A stretch of DNA of 64,000 nt from Porphyrobacter sp. (GCA_017744315.1 JAGIBN010000001.1:248001-312000); one strand, 5' to 3'. Numbered from the stretch's first letter, positions 10,655 through 24,470 are shown. Made by a program: numbers and translations. Notes: a model not told the origin generated them from the letters alone.

Positions 10655-12060
10655 CAAATATGGATCGGCTTGCCCTGAACCGCCATGGCGGCTTCCTTGA
10701 GCGCTTCCGAGTGCGTCGGGTGGGCGTGGCAGGTGTAAGCGATGTCTTCGCTGGTGGCGCCGAATTCCATCGCCTGGGCGGCCTGCGCGATCATCGTCCC
10801 GGCGACCGAAGCGATGATCCACACACCGAGAACGCGGTCGGTCTTGGCGTCGGCGACGACCTTCACGAAACCATCGGGCTCGTGGTTGGTTTTGGCGCGG
10901 CTGTTGGCGAGCATCGGAAACTTGCCAACCTTGACCTCGTGCCCGGCTTCCTTCGCCTGCTCTTCAGTCAGGCCGACACCGGCGATCTCGGGCATGGTGT
11001 AGACGACGCTCGGGATCACCGCGTGGTTCACGATGCCGGTCTGCCCGGCAATGTTCTCGGCCACGGCAATGCCCTCGTCCTCGGCCTTGTGCGCGAGCAT
11101 CGGACCGGGGATCACGTCGCCGATGGCCCAGACGCCATCAACCTTGGTGCGGAAGTCGTGGTCGGTTTCGATCTGGCCGCGCTTGTTGAGCTCAAGGCCG
11201 ATGGCTTCAAGGCCGAGACCCTCGGTGTTGGGGCGGCGGCCGATCGAGACCAGCACGCAGTCGGCTTCAAGCGTCTCGCTGGCGCCGCCTGCGGATGGTT
11301 CAAGCGTGAGCGTGGCCTTCTTGCCCTTGACCGTCACGCCGGTGACCTTGGTCGAGAGGCGAAGGTCCATGCCCTGCTTCTTGAACAGCTTTGCCGCTTC
11401 CTTGCGGACCTCTCCGTCCATACCCGGAAGGAGCTGGTCCAAAAATTCGACAACGGTAACTTCTGAGCCAAGTCGGCGCCACACGCTGCCGAGCTCCAGC
11501 CCGATCACGCCGCCACCGATCACGACCATCTTCTTGGGGACCGAGGCCAGCTCCAGCGCGCCGGTGGAATCGACCACGACGCCCTTCGAGTTGTCGACCT
11601 CAACGCCCGGAAGTGGAGTGACCGAGGAGCCTGTGGCGATGACGATGTTCTTGGCGGTCACCTTCTGCCCGCCGACGTCCACCGTATGCGCGTCCTGGAA
11701 CTTCGCCAGGCCTTTCACCCAGGTGACCTTGTTCTTCTTGAACAGGTACTCGATCCCGCCCGTCAGCTGCTTGACCGCGTCGAGCCGCTGGCCCTGCATC
11801 GCGTCGAGATTGAGCTTGGGCGTGACTTCGACCCCGAGCTTGGCCATCGAGCCATTCGCTGCCGCCTCGAAGTACTCCGAGGCATGGAGCATCGCCTTCG
11901 AGGGGATGCAGCCGACGTTGAGGCAGGTTCCGCCAAGCGTCTCGCGGCTTTCGGCGCAGGCCGTTTTCAAGCCCAGCTGGGCCGCGCGGATCGCCGCGAC
12001 ATAACCGCCGGGTCCGGCACCGATGACAAGCACGTCGTAGTCGTAAGTCTGGTCAGCCAT
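10654..12060 (-). CDS. lpdA: Dihydrolipoyl dehydrogenase
   Basis: [38 protein letters not shown] redox motif. Confidence 0.97.
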   Translation of the reverse strand: MADQTYDYDVLVIGAGPGGYVAAIRAAQLGLKTACAESRETLGGTCLNVGCIPSKAMLHASEYFEAAANGSMAKLGVEVTPKLNLDAMQGQRLDAVKQLTGGIEYLFKKNKVTWVKGLAKFQDAHTVDVGGQKVTAKNIVIATGSSVTPLPGVEVDNSKGVVVDSTGALELASVPKKMVVIGGGVIGLELGSVWRRLGSEVTVVEFLDQLLPGMDGEVRKEAAKLFKKQGMDLRLSTKVTGVTVKGKKATLTLEPSAGGASETLEADCVLVSIGRRPNTEGLGLEAIGLELNKRGQIETDHDFRTKVDGVWAIGDVIPGPMLAHKAEDEGIAVAENIAGQTGIVNHAVIPSVVYTMPEIAGVGLTEEQAKEAGHEVKVGKFPMLANSRAKTNHEPDGFVKVVADAKTDRVLGVWIIASVAGTMIAQAAQAMEFGATSEDIAYTCHAHPTHSEALKEAAMAVQGKPIHI

Positions 12061-12144
12061 GCAATCCTCAGAAGATGCCGGAAACGTTGTGCCCCTTAAT
12101 GGCGATGTGGGCCGCTGGCCAGTCGGTGCAAGCCCTTAGAGTCG

Positions 12145-13224
12145 CTATTTCTGGCGTACCTGGTCGAGACCCTCGCCCGCATCGATCAAACGGCCCTGCC
12201 GCTGCTCCTGTACCGCACGCAAAAGGGTGCGTGCGGCATTGCGGACTTCCTCCTGGATGTCGCGGTCCCGGTCGAGTTCCAGGTGGCTGGTGGCGTAGGG
12301 TTTCCAGTAGCCGATGTAGCGGTCGAGCTCTGCCGCCGGGCCGGCGGGCTTGAGCTTCATGAAGCGCAGCCAGTCGGCGAGGCTACGGCGCACGTTCTCC
12401 GCTCCCTCGACATCACCGTGGACGACAACGGAGAACACGCGCCCTTCGAGATGGCGCGGGTAGGGCCAGCCGGCGAGCTCCAGCTCCTTGGCCTTTTCCG
12501 CGTCCTTGCCATGGGTCGAGGTAGGATCGGGATTGCCGCCGTCAGCGCAGACCAGGCGGTCCATCATTAGCTTGAGCGGCGAGGTGGGCGAATACCAATG
12601 CACCGGGGTGATCACCATCACGCCATGCGCCCGCACCCACAGCGGGTAGATCTCGTTCATCCAGTCTTGGACCTGGCCGAGGCTGTGGTTGGGATAGCAG
12701 CTGCACGGCCAATGACAGAGCGCCGCGGCAGTCGAGAAGCAGGCCTTGCAGGGATGAATATGGCGGCCGTACTCCGAGGCCAGCCGCGCGAGGTCAAGGA
12801 CGCGGACGAGCGTGCCGTCCACTCCGCAGATCTCCCGGGCGATCTCCAACAGTCGCCAGGTCTTGGACATTTCGCCCGGGCACGTGTGCTCGCTGCGGGG
12901 GCTGCAGTTGACGATCAGGATGCAGGGTGGTTCGGCCGGATCATCATGCTCGCGCTGCGCCTGTTCGATCGCGTCGCGTGCAGCAATCCAGTCGACCGAG
13001 AGGTCGTAGTCGGGATCGGCGAAGCCGGGTCCGGCCTTGCGAGTGCGCGGTGCCTTGCGGCCGTTCGAATAACCGTCCCAGGCGATGCCGGCGATCCGGT
13101 CGATCTCGGCGCGGACCGGCTCGAACGCTGGGTCGGCGAACTGCTGGAGATACCGTTCGCGGAACGCCTGCTCGTCCAGCTTGGGGGAAGGCATCCCCTT
13201 GCGGGGTGGGGGAGCGTCGGTCAT
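12145..13224 (-). CDS. NADPH-dependent FMN reductase/flavodoxin-like protein with Cys cluster
   Basis: PCILIVNCSPRSEHTCPGEMSKT flavin-binding-like segment; HPCKACFSTAAALCHWPCSCYPNH; VVITPVHWYSPTSPLKLMMDR. Confidence 0.75.
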   Translation of the reverse strand: MTDAPPPRKGMPSPKLDEQAFRERYLQQFADPAFEPVRAEIDRIAGIAWDGYSNGRKAPRTRKAGPGFADPDYDLSVDWIAARDAIEQAQREHDDPAEPPCILIVNCSPRSEHTCPGEMSKTWRLLEIAREICGVDGTLVRVLDLARLASEYGRHIHPCKACFSTAAALCHWPCSCYPNHSLGQVQDWMNEIYPLWVRAHGVMVITPVHWYSPTSPLKLMMDRLVCADGGNPDPTSTHGKDAEKAKELELAGWPYPRHLEGRVFSVVVHGDVEGAENVRRSLADWLRFMKLKPAGPAAELDRYIGYWKPYATSHLELDRDRDIQEEVRNAARTLLRAVQEQRQGRLIDAGEGLDQVRQK

Positions 13225-13258
13225 CGCGTAATCAACGCGACGCCCGACGCTTGTATCC

Positions 13259-14509
<1,251 letters not shown>

Positions 14510-14587
14510 CGTGCACCATCCCAAAGTCCGAATGTCCGTTCGACACGAACGAACGCAAATTGATCCCAAACACAGTCACAGTTCCGG

Positions 14588-17377
14588 TCACAGGCCCAGC
14601 GCCTCGGCGACGAGCGCCTCCTGCTGTTCCTTGTGGCGGCTGGCCAGGCCCGTGGCGGGCGAGGCCGAGGCGTCGCGGCCGGCGTAGCTCGGGCGCATGC
14701 CCTTGTGCCCGGCCTCGGTCAGCGCATCCTCGATCTGGCCGTCGACGAAGAACCAGGCGCCGTTGTTCTTCGGCTCTTCCTGGCACCAGACGACCTCCTT
14801 GAGGTTGGTCATGCGCGCGAGACGCAGAGCGAGCGGTTCGCCCGGGAACGGATAGAGCTGCTCGAGCCGGACGATCGAGACGTCCTTGAGCTGCTCCCGC
14901 TCGCGCGTTTCCATCAGGTCGTAGGCGACCTTGCCGCTGCACAACACCACGCGCCGGACCTTGTCGTCGGCGATCTCCATGCGGTCCGAGAGGATGCGCT
15001 TGAAGTGGCTCGTCGCGACGAACTCGTCCGCGCTGCTCTTGGCCATCGGATGGCGGAGCAGCGACTTGGGCGTCATGATCACCAGCGGCTTGCGGAACGG
15101 CCGCAGCATCTGCCGGCGCAGCACGTGGAAGTAGTTCGCCGGGCTGGTGATGTTGCACACCTGGATGTTGTCGTTCGCACAAAGCTGCAGGAAGCGTTCA
15201 AGGCGGGCGGAGGAGTGCTCCGGACCCTGGCCCTCGAAGCCGTGGGGCAGCAGCAAGACCAGGCCGTTGGCGCGGAGCCACTTGGCCTCGCCCGCGGCGA
15301 TGTACTGGTCGATGATGATCTGCGCGCCGTTGGCGAAGTCACCGAACTGCGCTTCCCACAGAACCAGCGTCTTCGGGTCCGCCGAGGCGAAGCCGTATTC
15401 GAAGCCGAGCACGCCGTATTCGCTGAGCGGGCTGTCGTAGACCTCGAACTTGCCATGCGGCAGCTGGCACAGCGGGATGAACTTGCGTTCGGTTTGCTGG
15501 TCGACCCAGATCGCGTGGCGCTGGCTGAACGTGCCGCGGCCCGAGTCCTGACCCGACAGGCGAACGCCGAAGCCCTCGGTCACCAGGCTGCCATAGGCGA
15601 GCGCCTCGGCAGTGGCCCAGTCGAAGCCTTCGCCGGTTTCGAACATCAGCCGCTTGGCTTCGATTACTCGGCCCAGCGTCTTGTGGATCTGCAGATCGTC
15701 CGGAACCGTCGTCAGCGTACGGCCGAGGCTGTCGAACAGCTTGCGGTCGATCGCGGTGTCGACGTTGCGGCGCGCGGTTTCCGGATCGGCCGGCTTGTGC
15801 AGCCCGCTCCAACGCCCGCCGAACCAGTCGGCCTCGTTCGGCTTGTAGCTCTTGCCCGCGTCGAATTCGCCGTTGAGCAGGCCTTCGAACTCATAGCGCA
15901 TGTGCGGCGCGGTCTGGCCGTCGATCACGCCTTCCGCGATCAGGCGGTCGGCGTAGATCTCGCTGACGCGCTGGTGCTTGCGGATGCGGTCGTACATCAG
16001 CGGCTGGGTGAAGCTCGGCTCGTCGCCTTCGTTGTGGCCGAAGCGGCGGTAGCACCACATGTCGATCACGATGTCGCGGCGGAACTTCTGCCGGTATTCG
16101 ATCGCCAGCTTGCAGGCGAAAGTCACCGCTTCCGGATCGTCGCCGTTGACGTGGAGGATCGGTGCCTGGACGCCTTTGGCGACGTCCGAGGGATAGGGGC
16201 TGGAGCGCGCGAATTGCGGGCTCGTGGTGAAGCCGATCTGGTTGTTGATGACGAAGTGCAGGCAGCCGCCGGTGTTGTAGCCGCGCACGCCGGAGAAGCC
16301 GAAGCACTCCCACACGATGCCCTGGCCGGCGAAGGCCGCGTCGCCATGGATCAGCACCGGCAGGACCTGCTCGTGCTGCGTCAGGTCGTCACGGATCGCC
16401 TGCTGAGCGCGGGTCTTGCCGAGCACGATCGGGTCCACGGTTTCGAGGTGGCTCGGGTTCGGGACCAAGCTCATATGCACCTTCACCCCGTCGAAGTCGC
16501 GGTCGGTGCTGGTGCCGAGGTGGTACTTCACGTCACCCGATCCGCCGACGTCTTCCGGGTTGGCGGTGCCGCCCGAGAATTCGTGGAAGATCACGCGATA
16601 GGGCTTGGCCATCACGTTCGCGAGCACGTTCAACCGGCCGCGGTGGGCCATGCCGTAGATGATCTCGCGCACGCCGAGCTGGCCGCCGTACTTGATCACC
16701 GCTTCGAGCGCCGGGATCATGGACTCGCCGCCATCGAGGCCGAAGCGCTTGGTGCCGACGTACTTCTTGCCGAGGAACTTCTCGTATTCCTCGCCCCGGA
16801 TCACCGCGCCGAGGATCGCCTTCTTGCCCTCGGGCGTGAAAGTGATGACCTTGTCCTTGCCCTCGATACGCTCCTGCAGGAAGCGGCGCTCGTCGACGTC
16901 CGCGATGTGCATGTATTCGAGGCCGACGTGGCCGCAGTAGTTCTTGCGCAGGGTCTCGACCAGCTGGCGCACGGTGCCCCACTGGAAGCCGAGCGTGCCG
17001 CCCATGTAGACCGGGCGATCGAGCGCCTCTCCGCTGAAGCCGTGGTATTCGGGGGTCAGGTCCTCGGGCAACTCGTGCTGGGTAAGCCCGAGCGGATCGA
17101 GTTCAGCTGCAAGGTGGCCGCGCACGCGATAGGTGCGCACGAGCATCATCGCGCGGATGGAATCGTCCGCCGCGCGTTCGATCGCGCCTTCGTCCACCGG
17201 GGCACCGGCCTTGGCCGCGGCCTGCTTGACCGCGAGCCGCATCGCGGTCGGGTCCATGGCCTGGGTCAGGTCGCCGCCATCGTCGAGCGGCCAGCGCGTG
17301 TTCGCCCAGCTCGGGCCGGGTTGCGGCCCTTCCTGTGCGGCAAGCTCGGGGAGGAAATTCTGCGCTTCGTTACCCAT
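14588..17377 (-). CDS. sucA: 2-oxoglutarate dehydrogenase E1
   Basis: GMAHRGRLNVLANVM; HGDAAFAGQGIVWE; C-terminal EEPKNNGAWFFV. Confidence 0.97.
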   Translation of the reverse strand: MGNEAQNFLPELAAQEGPQPGPSWANTRWPLDDGGDLTQAMDPTAMRLAVKQAAAKAGAPVDEGAIERAADDSIRAMMLVRTYRVRGHLAAELDPLGLTQHELPEDLTPEYHGFSGEALDRPVYMGGTLGFQWGTVRQLVETLRKNYCGHVGLEYMHIADVDERRFLQERIEGKDKVITFTPEGKKAILGAVIRGEEYEKFLGKKYVGTKRFGLDGGESMIPALEAVIKYGGQLGVREIIYGMAHRGRLNVLANVMAKPYRVIFHEFSGGTANPEDVGGSGDVKYHLGTSTDRDFDGVKVHMSLVPNPSHLETVDPIVLGKTRAQQAIRDDLTQHEQVLPVLIHGDAAFAGQGIVWECFGFSGVRGYNTGGCLHFVINNQIGFTTSPQFARSSPYPSDVAKGVQAPILHVNGDDPEAVTFACKLAIEYRQKFRRDIVIDMWCYRRFGHNEGDEPSFTQPLMYDRIRKHQRVSEIYADRLIAEGVIDGQTAPHMRYEFEGLLNGEFDAGKSYKPNEADWFGGRWSGLHKPADPETARRNVDTAIDRKLFDSLGRTLTTVPDDLQIHKTLGRVIEAKRLMFETGEGFDWATAEALAYGSLVTEGFGVRLSGQDSGRGTFSQRHAIWVDQQTERKFIPLCQLPHGKFEVYDSPLSEYGVLGFEYGFASADPKTLVLWEAQFGDFANGAQIIIDQYIAAGEAKWLRANGLVLLLPHGFEGQGPEHSSARLERFLQLCANDNIQVCNITSPANYFHVLRRQMLRPFRKPLVIMTPKSLLRHPMAKSSADEFVATSHFKRILSDRMEIADDKVRRVVLCSGKVAYDLMETREREQLKDVSIVRLEQLYPFPGEPLALRLARMTNLKEVVWCQEEPKNNGAWFFVDGQIEDALTEAGHKGMRPSYAGRDASASPATGLASRHKEQQEALVAEALGL

Positions 17378-17408
17378 GGGGCGTTCCTTGCAGCCTAATC
17401 CGGGAGGG

Positions 17409-18299
17409 TCAGGCGAGTTCCTTCAACAGCGCGTCGAGCGTGGTGCCGAGTTCGCTGGGCGAGGCGGCAACGCGCACGCCGGCCTCTTCCATCGCCGCGA
17501 TCTTGTCTTCGGCGCCGCCCTGGCCGCCCGAGACGATCGCGCCGGCGTGACCCATGCGGCGTCCCGGAGGAGCGGTGCGGCCGGCGATGAATCCGACCAT
17601 CGGTTTGCGGCGCCCGCGCTTGGCTTCGTCCTTGAGGAACTGCGCGGCCTCTTCCTCGGCGCTGCCGCCGATCTCGCCGATCATGATGATCGACTTGGTA
17701 TCGTCGTCGGCCAGGAACAGCTCGAGCACGTCGATGAAGTTGGTGCCGTTGACCGGGTCGCCGCCGATGCCGACCGCGGTGGTCTGGCCAAGGCCGATCT
17801 GGCTGGTCTGGAACACCGCCTCATAAGTGAGGGTGCCCGAACGCGACACGACGCCGACCGAACCCTTCTTGAAGATCGAGCCGGGCATGATGCCGATCTT
17901 GCACTCTTCCGGGGTCAGGACGCCGGGGCAGTTCGGCCCAATCAGGCGGGACTTGGAGCCCGAGAGCGCGCGCTTCACCCGCACCATGTCGAGCACCGGG
18001 ATGCCTTCGGTGATCGCGACGATCAGCTCGATCTCGGCATCGATCGCCTCGAGGATCGAGTCCGCGGCGAACGGCGGCGGCACGTAGATCACGCTGGCGG
18101 TGGCGCCGGTGGCGTGCTTGGCCTCTGCTACGGAGTTGAACACCGGCAGGCCGATGTGCGTCTGCCCGCCTTTGCCCGGCGTGACGCCGGCAACCATCTG
18201 GGTGCCGTAGTCGAGCGCCTGCTGGGTGTGGAAAGTGCCGGTGTCACCGGTCATCCCCTGGGTGATGACCTTGGTGTTCTTGTTGACGAGAATGCTCAT
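17409..18299 (-). CDS. sucD: Succinyl-CoA ligase subunit alpha
   Basis: [55 protein letters not shown]. Confidence 0.97.
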   Translation of the reverse strand: MSILVNKNTKVITQGMTGDTGTFHTQQALDYGTQMVAGVTPGKGGQTHIGLPVFNSVAEAKHATGATASVIYVPPPFAADSILEAIDAEIELIVAITEGIPVLDMVRVKRALSGSKSRLIGPNCPGVLTPEECKIGIMPGSIFKKGSVGVVSRSGTLTYEAVFQTSQIGLGQTTAVGIGGDPVNGTNFIDVLELFLADDDTKSIIMIGEIGGSAEEEAAQFLKDEAKRGRRKPMVGFIAGRTAPPGRRMGHAGAIVSGGQGGAEDKIAAMEEAGVRVAASPSELGTTLDALLKELA

Positions 18300-19650
<1,351 letters not shown>

Positions 19651-19888
19651 TTAAGGCAACAGGATCCGGCACCAATCCGCGTCCGCAAGGGGAGGGCGCC
19701 TGATATTCGGCGCTCGACCTAGGCCTGCCGGCAGGGGTTTGCAACTGCGAAAAACCCCTATTTGTCAAGTTTTTATGATATCAGTTCGCAATAGCGTTAA
19801 GGTGTGCAATTCGCGACGGTTTGGTAGGGATTTGGTAATCGGAACAAGGGGTCGCGCGCGATACATGACGTTTCACCATAACCCTAGC

Positions 19889-19983
19889 TCACCCCGGCAC
19901 AGGCCGGGGTCCGGCGCAACAAAGAGAGTGTCGCTTCGCGGCTCATTTTACTCGCTGGGTCCCGGCCTTCGCCGGGATGACGG
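19889..19983. repeat. REP-like inverted doublet
   Basis: tcaccccggcacaggccggggtccg (19889-19913) and, inverted, tgggtcccggccttcgccgggatgac (from 19956). Confidence 0.65.
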
Positions 19984-20013
19984 GAGTGTGTTTCGAATGG
20001 AAGCGCTCTACGC

Positions 20014-21909
20014 TCAACCCGCCAGGCGGGTGCTGGTGTCCTTGTCGCGGTCTTGCTCCTGCGACAGGAGCATCGCGGCCAGGTAATCCGGAACCGCACG
20101 GCTGAAGTAGTAGCCCTGGCCTAGCGTACAGCCGGCATCGCGTACGACCTGCACCTGCTCGATCGTCTCGAGTCCCTCGGCGACGATATCCATGCCCAGC
20201 GTGGCGCCCATCTCGGCCACGGCGCGGATGATGGCGTCGCTCTTCTTGCCGATGTTGGGGCCCGACACGAAGCTGCGGTCGACCTTGATCTTCTTGAACG
20301 GGAACTTGTTGATGTAGCCGAGCGAGGAATAGCCGGTGCCGAAGTCGTCGAGGGCGAAGCGGACCCCGCAGGATGCCAGCTCGTCCATGAAGCGCGCGGT
20401 GTTGTCGTTGTCGTCCAGGAACAGGCTCTCAGTGACCTCGAGTTCAAGGCGATGCGGGTCGAGGTTCGCCTCGCGGAGTGCGTTGAGGATCCCAAGCGCG
20501 GCACCCGGCGCGCGGATCTGCGCGGGCGAGAGATTGACCGCCACGGTCACATGCTCCGGCCAGCCGGCGCAGGCCTTGGCAGCTTGCGCGGTGATCCAGT
20601 TGCCGAGCGTGATGATGACGCCGGTCTCTTCGGCCACGGGAATGAACTCGTCAGGGCGCAGTTCGCCCTTCTCGGGGTGGAACCAGCGCACCAGCGCCTC
20701 GAAAGTGCGGATGCGGCCGGTTTCGAGATCGACAATCGGCTGGAAGAAGATCGACAGCTCGTCGCGTAGGATCGCGGCGCGCAGTTCGGTTTCGATCTGC
20801 TTCTTGCGCACGAGGTCGCGCGTCATGGCGTTGTCGAAGAAGCAGATCTGCCGGCGGCCGCCGGTCTTGGCGTGATAGAGCGCCAGGTCGGCGCCTTGCA
20901 TCAGGGTGTCGATGTCAGGGCCGTCGTCCGGCAGCAGGGCCACGCCCATCGAGGCCGAGGTATCGATCCGCTGGCCCTCGATGCGGGCGGAGCGGCAAAT
21001 CTCGTGGTTCATCGATCGGGCGAGGCGCTCGCTTTCGGCCCGGTCGAACACTTCGGCCACGACAATGAACTCGTCGCCACCGAACCGGGCAAGCGTGGCG
21101 CCGTTCGGGGTGGACGAACGCAGGCGGTTCGCGACTTCGGCCAGCACCTTGTCGCCGATCGTGTGACCGAGGGTATCGTTGATTTCCTTGAACCGGTCGA
21201 GGTCGAGCCAGAACAGGGCGAGTTGTTTGCCTTCGCTCAGGTTGGTGACCATCTCCGCCAGGTCGTGGTTGAGGCCGGCGCGGTTGACGAGGCCGGTGAC
21301 CACGTCGGTGCGGGCCAACTCGCGCATCTTCTCGGCCATCTGGGCGCTAGCTTCGGCGGCGAAGATCTGTTCCTTGAGCGTGCGGAACACGTTGAACGTG
21401 ATCGACATGACGCCGAAGATCACGAAGATCATCGTGATCGACAGCACGTAGTAGACGAGCCCGCCCACGATCGGGCCCACGACCATGATCGGTAGAGCGG
21501 ACAGGATCAACTGGCCCACGGCAATGACCGGGCGTCCCGCGTTGCGAGCCGAGATGCCGACGCCGTAGACCAGCGCATAGGCGACCGTCAGCGTCTGGAT
21601 ATGCCCGCCGCTAGTGTCGTAGACGGTGAGCGCTGCGAGGATGCCGGACAGAAGGGCGTAAGTGTAAGCGCCGATCTCGTAGATCATCTCCAGGCGGCGA
21701 GCGTCGACTTGGGTGGCGTTCTTCCTGGCATGCCATCCGGCCTGGACGACGCGCGCGGTGGCCGTGAACATCATCAGGCTGCCGACGATGGTGATCGCTT
21801 TGTTCTCGCTGACGAAGATCGCCGCGGCCGCGCACGCGATTCCGGCCAGCGCACCTACGGCAAGGCTGGTCGGCTGGGCGTAGAGCGTGTCGACGAGCTT
21901 CCGGCGCAC
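20014..21909 (-). CDS. GGDEF/EAL bifunctional c-di-GMP signalling protein with N-terminal membrane domain (start uncertain)
   Basis: ARFGGDEFIVV; FEALVRWFHPEKGEL; DDFGTGYSSL. Confidence 0.93.
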   Translation of the reverse strand: MRRKLVDTLYAQPTSLAVGALAGIACAAAAIFVSENKAITIVGSLMMFTATARVVQAGWHARKNATQVDARRLEMIYEIGAYTYALLSGILAALTVYDTSGGHIQTLTVAYALVYGVGISARNAGRPVIAVGQLILSALPIMVVGPIVGGLVYYVLSITMIFVIFGVMSITFNVFRTLKEQIFAAEASAQMAEKMRELARTDVVTGLVNRAGLNHDLAEMVTNLSEGKQLALFWLDLDRFKEINDTLGHTIGDKVLAEVANRLRSSTPNGATLARFGGDEFIVVAEVFDRAESERLARSMNHEICRSARIEGQRIDTSASMGVALLPDDGPDIDTLMQGADLALYHAKTGGRRQICFFDNAMTRDLVRKKQIETELRAAILRDELSIFFQPIVDLETGRIRTFEALVRWFHPEKGELRPDEFIPVAEETGVIITLGNWITAQAAKACAGWPEHVTVAVNLSPAQIRAPGAALGILNALREANLDPHRLELEVTESLFLDDNDNTARFMDELASCGVRFALDDFGTGYSSLGYINKFPFKKIKVDRSFVSGPNIGKKSDAIIRAVAEMGATLGMDIVAEGLETIEQVQVVRDAGCTLGQGYYFSRAVPDYLAAMLLSQEQDRDKDTSTRLAG

Positions 21910-22198
21910 GCGCTCGTCGCGGTCGTCACCGCCAAAATAACCCGTAAAGATCCGACCCAGACGCAGGATGACTCACTCCTCGACACAATCGCCATAATTG
22001 AAAGACGTCACCGAGTGGTTAAGCGGCGTGTAACCGCGGTCACGTAGGTGCCTAGCGGCCTGGCGGCGGGGCCAGGTCTGCTCAAACAATGACGTCAAGA
22101 CGCCTTCCCGCGTCCCGCGAATTGCGGGTCCAGCGGCGGCGCGCTTCTCCGGGCGCGTCGATTAGTTGGCTGATGGTCCCATCGAACCGGCAGCGATC

Positions 22199-22536
22199 TC
22201 AGATTGAACCGAGATCCGAGCTTGCGGGAGCGACCTCTTCGGCCATGGCCGTACCGAGGTCCTGCGCCATGCGCCGATCGAGCGCACGGCAGATTTCGAG
22301 CCACCAGGCATAGCCCTGGCGGTCGCCGGCGAAGAAGGCAGCTTCGGCCTGCTTGCGGGCGCGATGGGCCGCGGCCAGACCGTGCTCTGCGAAGTGGCGA
22401 AGCGCGGCGTGGAGCAGGGCATCGCTCTGATCGTCACGGCCGTTGTCGTTGCACGGGATGCCGCAGACCTCGCGGATAACCGCCGCACTAAGGCGCGGAC
22501 GTAGTCGACCGGGAGGTAGGGCAAGGCGGATGGTCA
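22199..22536 (-). CDS. Conserved hypothetical protein
   Basis: MTIRLALPPGRLRPRLSAAVIREVCGIPCNDNGRDD; ORF coherence only. Confidence 0.5.
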
Positions 22537-22693
22537 TTCGGCGTCCGATCACATGTGTCGGCGGCAAACTATCCAGGCGCGGCTAAGCGAAGGTTTGGAT
22601 CAATGGTTTCCGAAACGACGCTGGAGATTTACCATCTTCTCCATGTCATTGAATTAGGAGCATTCCTTATTGAAGGAACGCAGGCCTGCCCAG

Positions 22694-23782
22694 TTACGGT
22701 TGGCGCAACCATTGGCCACTGCGGGCGTATTCTTCGCGGACCTGTCCGGACCCGGCGAGGGCGGCCGGTTGGAGAGGATTCTCGCTGCTGCGATTCTCGG
22801 CTTCCCGGTTGTGCGCAGCCACGGGCACGGCGGTGCTGGGGAGGGTCTTCGGAGCTTGTTTCAACGTCGCTTCGTAGACCCGGGCAAGGGTCAGCGGATC
22901 GGCTGCATCGGGCGCGTTCACTGCCGATCTCGGGTGAGGCGCCGCGGCGGGTTCGCCTCCGCGGTAGAAGTCGTTGAAAGCCTCCGCCGTACCGGCCGCC
23001 CCGCGCCAGCGATAGAAGCGATGCGCCCCGATCGTGCCTACGCTGGCGAGGCTGTCGGCCCAGTAAGGGTGGACCTGTACGGTGTGGTAATGCGTGGCCA
23101 GCCCGGCCGGAGCATAGACGGACCCGGCTAGCGCGGCGCGGGCGACCTTGGCGGCCCGGTCCCACCACTGGCGGGCCGGCTTGCGGGCCAGAGATCCGTC
23201 GCAGGTGAAGCTGAACTGGCAGCCCGTCGTCCGCTCGGAGCCCTGGAAGACTACGCCGCAGACCGTGTTCGGATAGTTCGGATGTGCGACCCGGTTGAGC
23301 ACGACTTGCGCCACGGCGCGCTGCCCGGCGTCGGGCTCGTTCGCGGCCTCATAGTAGATCGCCATGGTCAGGCACTGCTGCGCTCGCACTCGGTCGGTTG
23401 CGGTCCCGGCGAAGTGCAGGGGATTGGCGGCGGGGCCCGTCTCAAGCCGGCCGGTGGATGGGCGAAGGGCAAGTTTCGCGCCGTCCACCGGCTGGCCGCC
23501 TGCCGTTGCCGGCAAGTTCGGTTGGTCGGCCAGATAGAAGAAGGCCGAGCCGGGAAAGCTCTCGCCCGGCGTCTCGAAGCCCATCGGCTTCAGGAGTTCC
23601 GGGGCAGGATCGTTTGATTGATGCCAGTCGGGCGCAGCCATCGCAGGTACCGCGATCGCCAGAGCAAGCACCGCCAGGCGGCGGCCGAAATGGCCCCGAG
23701 CGCGCGCTCGGTATGCGGTTGAAGGCAGGCGGTTATTCGTTGGCACGACCCGGCGCCTAGACCGGGTGAGCGACCTCTGCAT
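22694..23782 (-). CDS. Cell wall hydrolase, SleB-like
   Basis: CLTMAIYYEAANEPDAGQRAVAQVVLNRVAHPNYPNTVCGVVFQGSERTTGCQFSFTCDG; ATHYHT. Confidence 0.88.
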   Translation of the reverse strand: MQRSLTRSRRRVVPTNNRLPSTAYRARARGHFGRRLAVLALAIAVPAMAAPDWHQSNDPAPELLKPMGFETPGESFPGSAFFYLADQPNLPATAGGQPVDGAKLALRPSTGRLETGPAANPLHFAGTATDRVRAQQCLTMAIYYEAANEPDAGQRAVAQVVLNRVAHPNYPNTVCGVVFQGSERTTGCQFSFTCDGSLARKPARQWWDRAAKVARAALAGSVYAPAGLATHYHTVQVHPYWADSLASVGTIGAHRFYRWRGAAGTAEAFNDFYRGGEPAAAPHPRSAVNAPDAADPLTLARVYEATLKQAPKTLPSTAVPVAAHNREAENRSSENPLQPAALAGSGQVREEYARSGQWLRQP

Positions 23783-23858
23783 CTGTCGCGCGGGCGCTGT
23801 GCCAAAGCTGGACAGGGTGAGAGGGGAGTCTCAATTGAGTTCTCCCGAACGGCCTGGA

Positions 23859-24344
23859 TCAGTAGCCCGCTGGCTTGCCGTGCTCGTCCAGCTTCTCGCT
23901 TCCGCCAGTCAGGCGATGAATGGCAACGACCTTGTTGCTCTTGTGGTCGTAGTCGTAGGCGACGGCATCGTACGACCAGCAGCAGTCGGTAGGTATCTTG
24001 GTGCCCCAGCTGGCGGTCGAACTGAAATACTCGATCAGGAGAACGCGACCTGTCGAGGAGTATCCTTGTATGACTTTGAAGAAGACGCCGGGAGCTGCAA
24101 GCTTCTCCCCAAAACGGGCCATCCATTCGGCCTTGGTTCTGGCCACTACCTTTCCGTCCACAAAGACCTGCACATCGTCTGCCAGAAGCGAGGCGTAAGT
24201 TTCGGTATTCTTTGACGTAAGGGCTAGCACGAGTTGTTCAGCCGCCTCGTGCTGGCCTGGAAAGGCAGGCGGCGGAGGAACTGCCCCGACTGGTAGGGGC
24301 GTCATCACCAACAAGGCAGCAACTAGGGGTAGGCGGATTGCCAT
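23859..24344 (-). CDS. Secreted NTF2/SnoaL-like protein
   Basis: MAIRLPLVAALLVMTPLPVGAVPPPP signal; YASLLADDVQVFVDGKVVARTKAEWMARF. Confidence 0.6.
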   Translation of the reverse strand: MAIRLPLVAALLVMTPLPVGAVPPPPAFPGQHEAAEQLVLALTSKNTETYASLLADDVQVFVDGKVVARTKAEWMARFGEKLAAPGVFFKVIQGYSSTGRVLLIEYFSSTASWGTKIPTDCCWSYDAVAYDYDHKSNKVVAIHRLTGGSEKLDEHGKPAGY

Positions 24345-24470
24345 CCAGATTCTCACACGGATCAGACGGCCATCATGCCATTCAAATCTCGCGTAAAAAC
24401 TAGGTAAGAGTACGGGGTGATGATCGCAGCCACGCGCGGTTCCGTACGCTGGACTGGGAGCTTGAACCCA

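Noticed and set aside
14633-17398. 921-aa plus-strand ORF opposite sucA
   Set aside because: Antisense shadow of a confident sucA reading frame.
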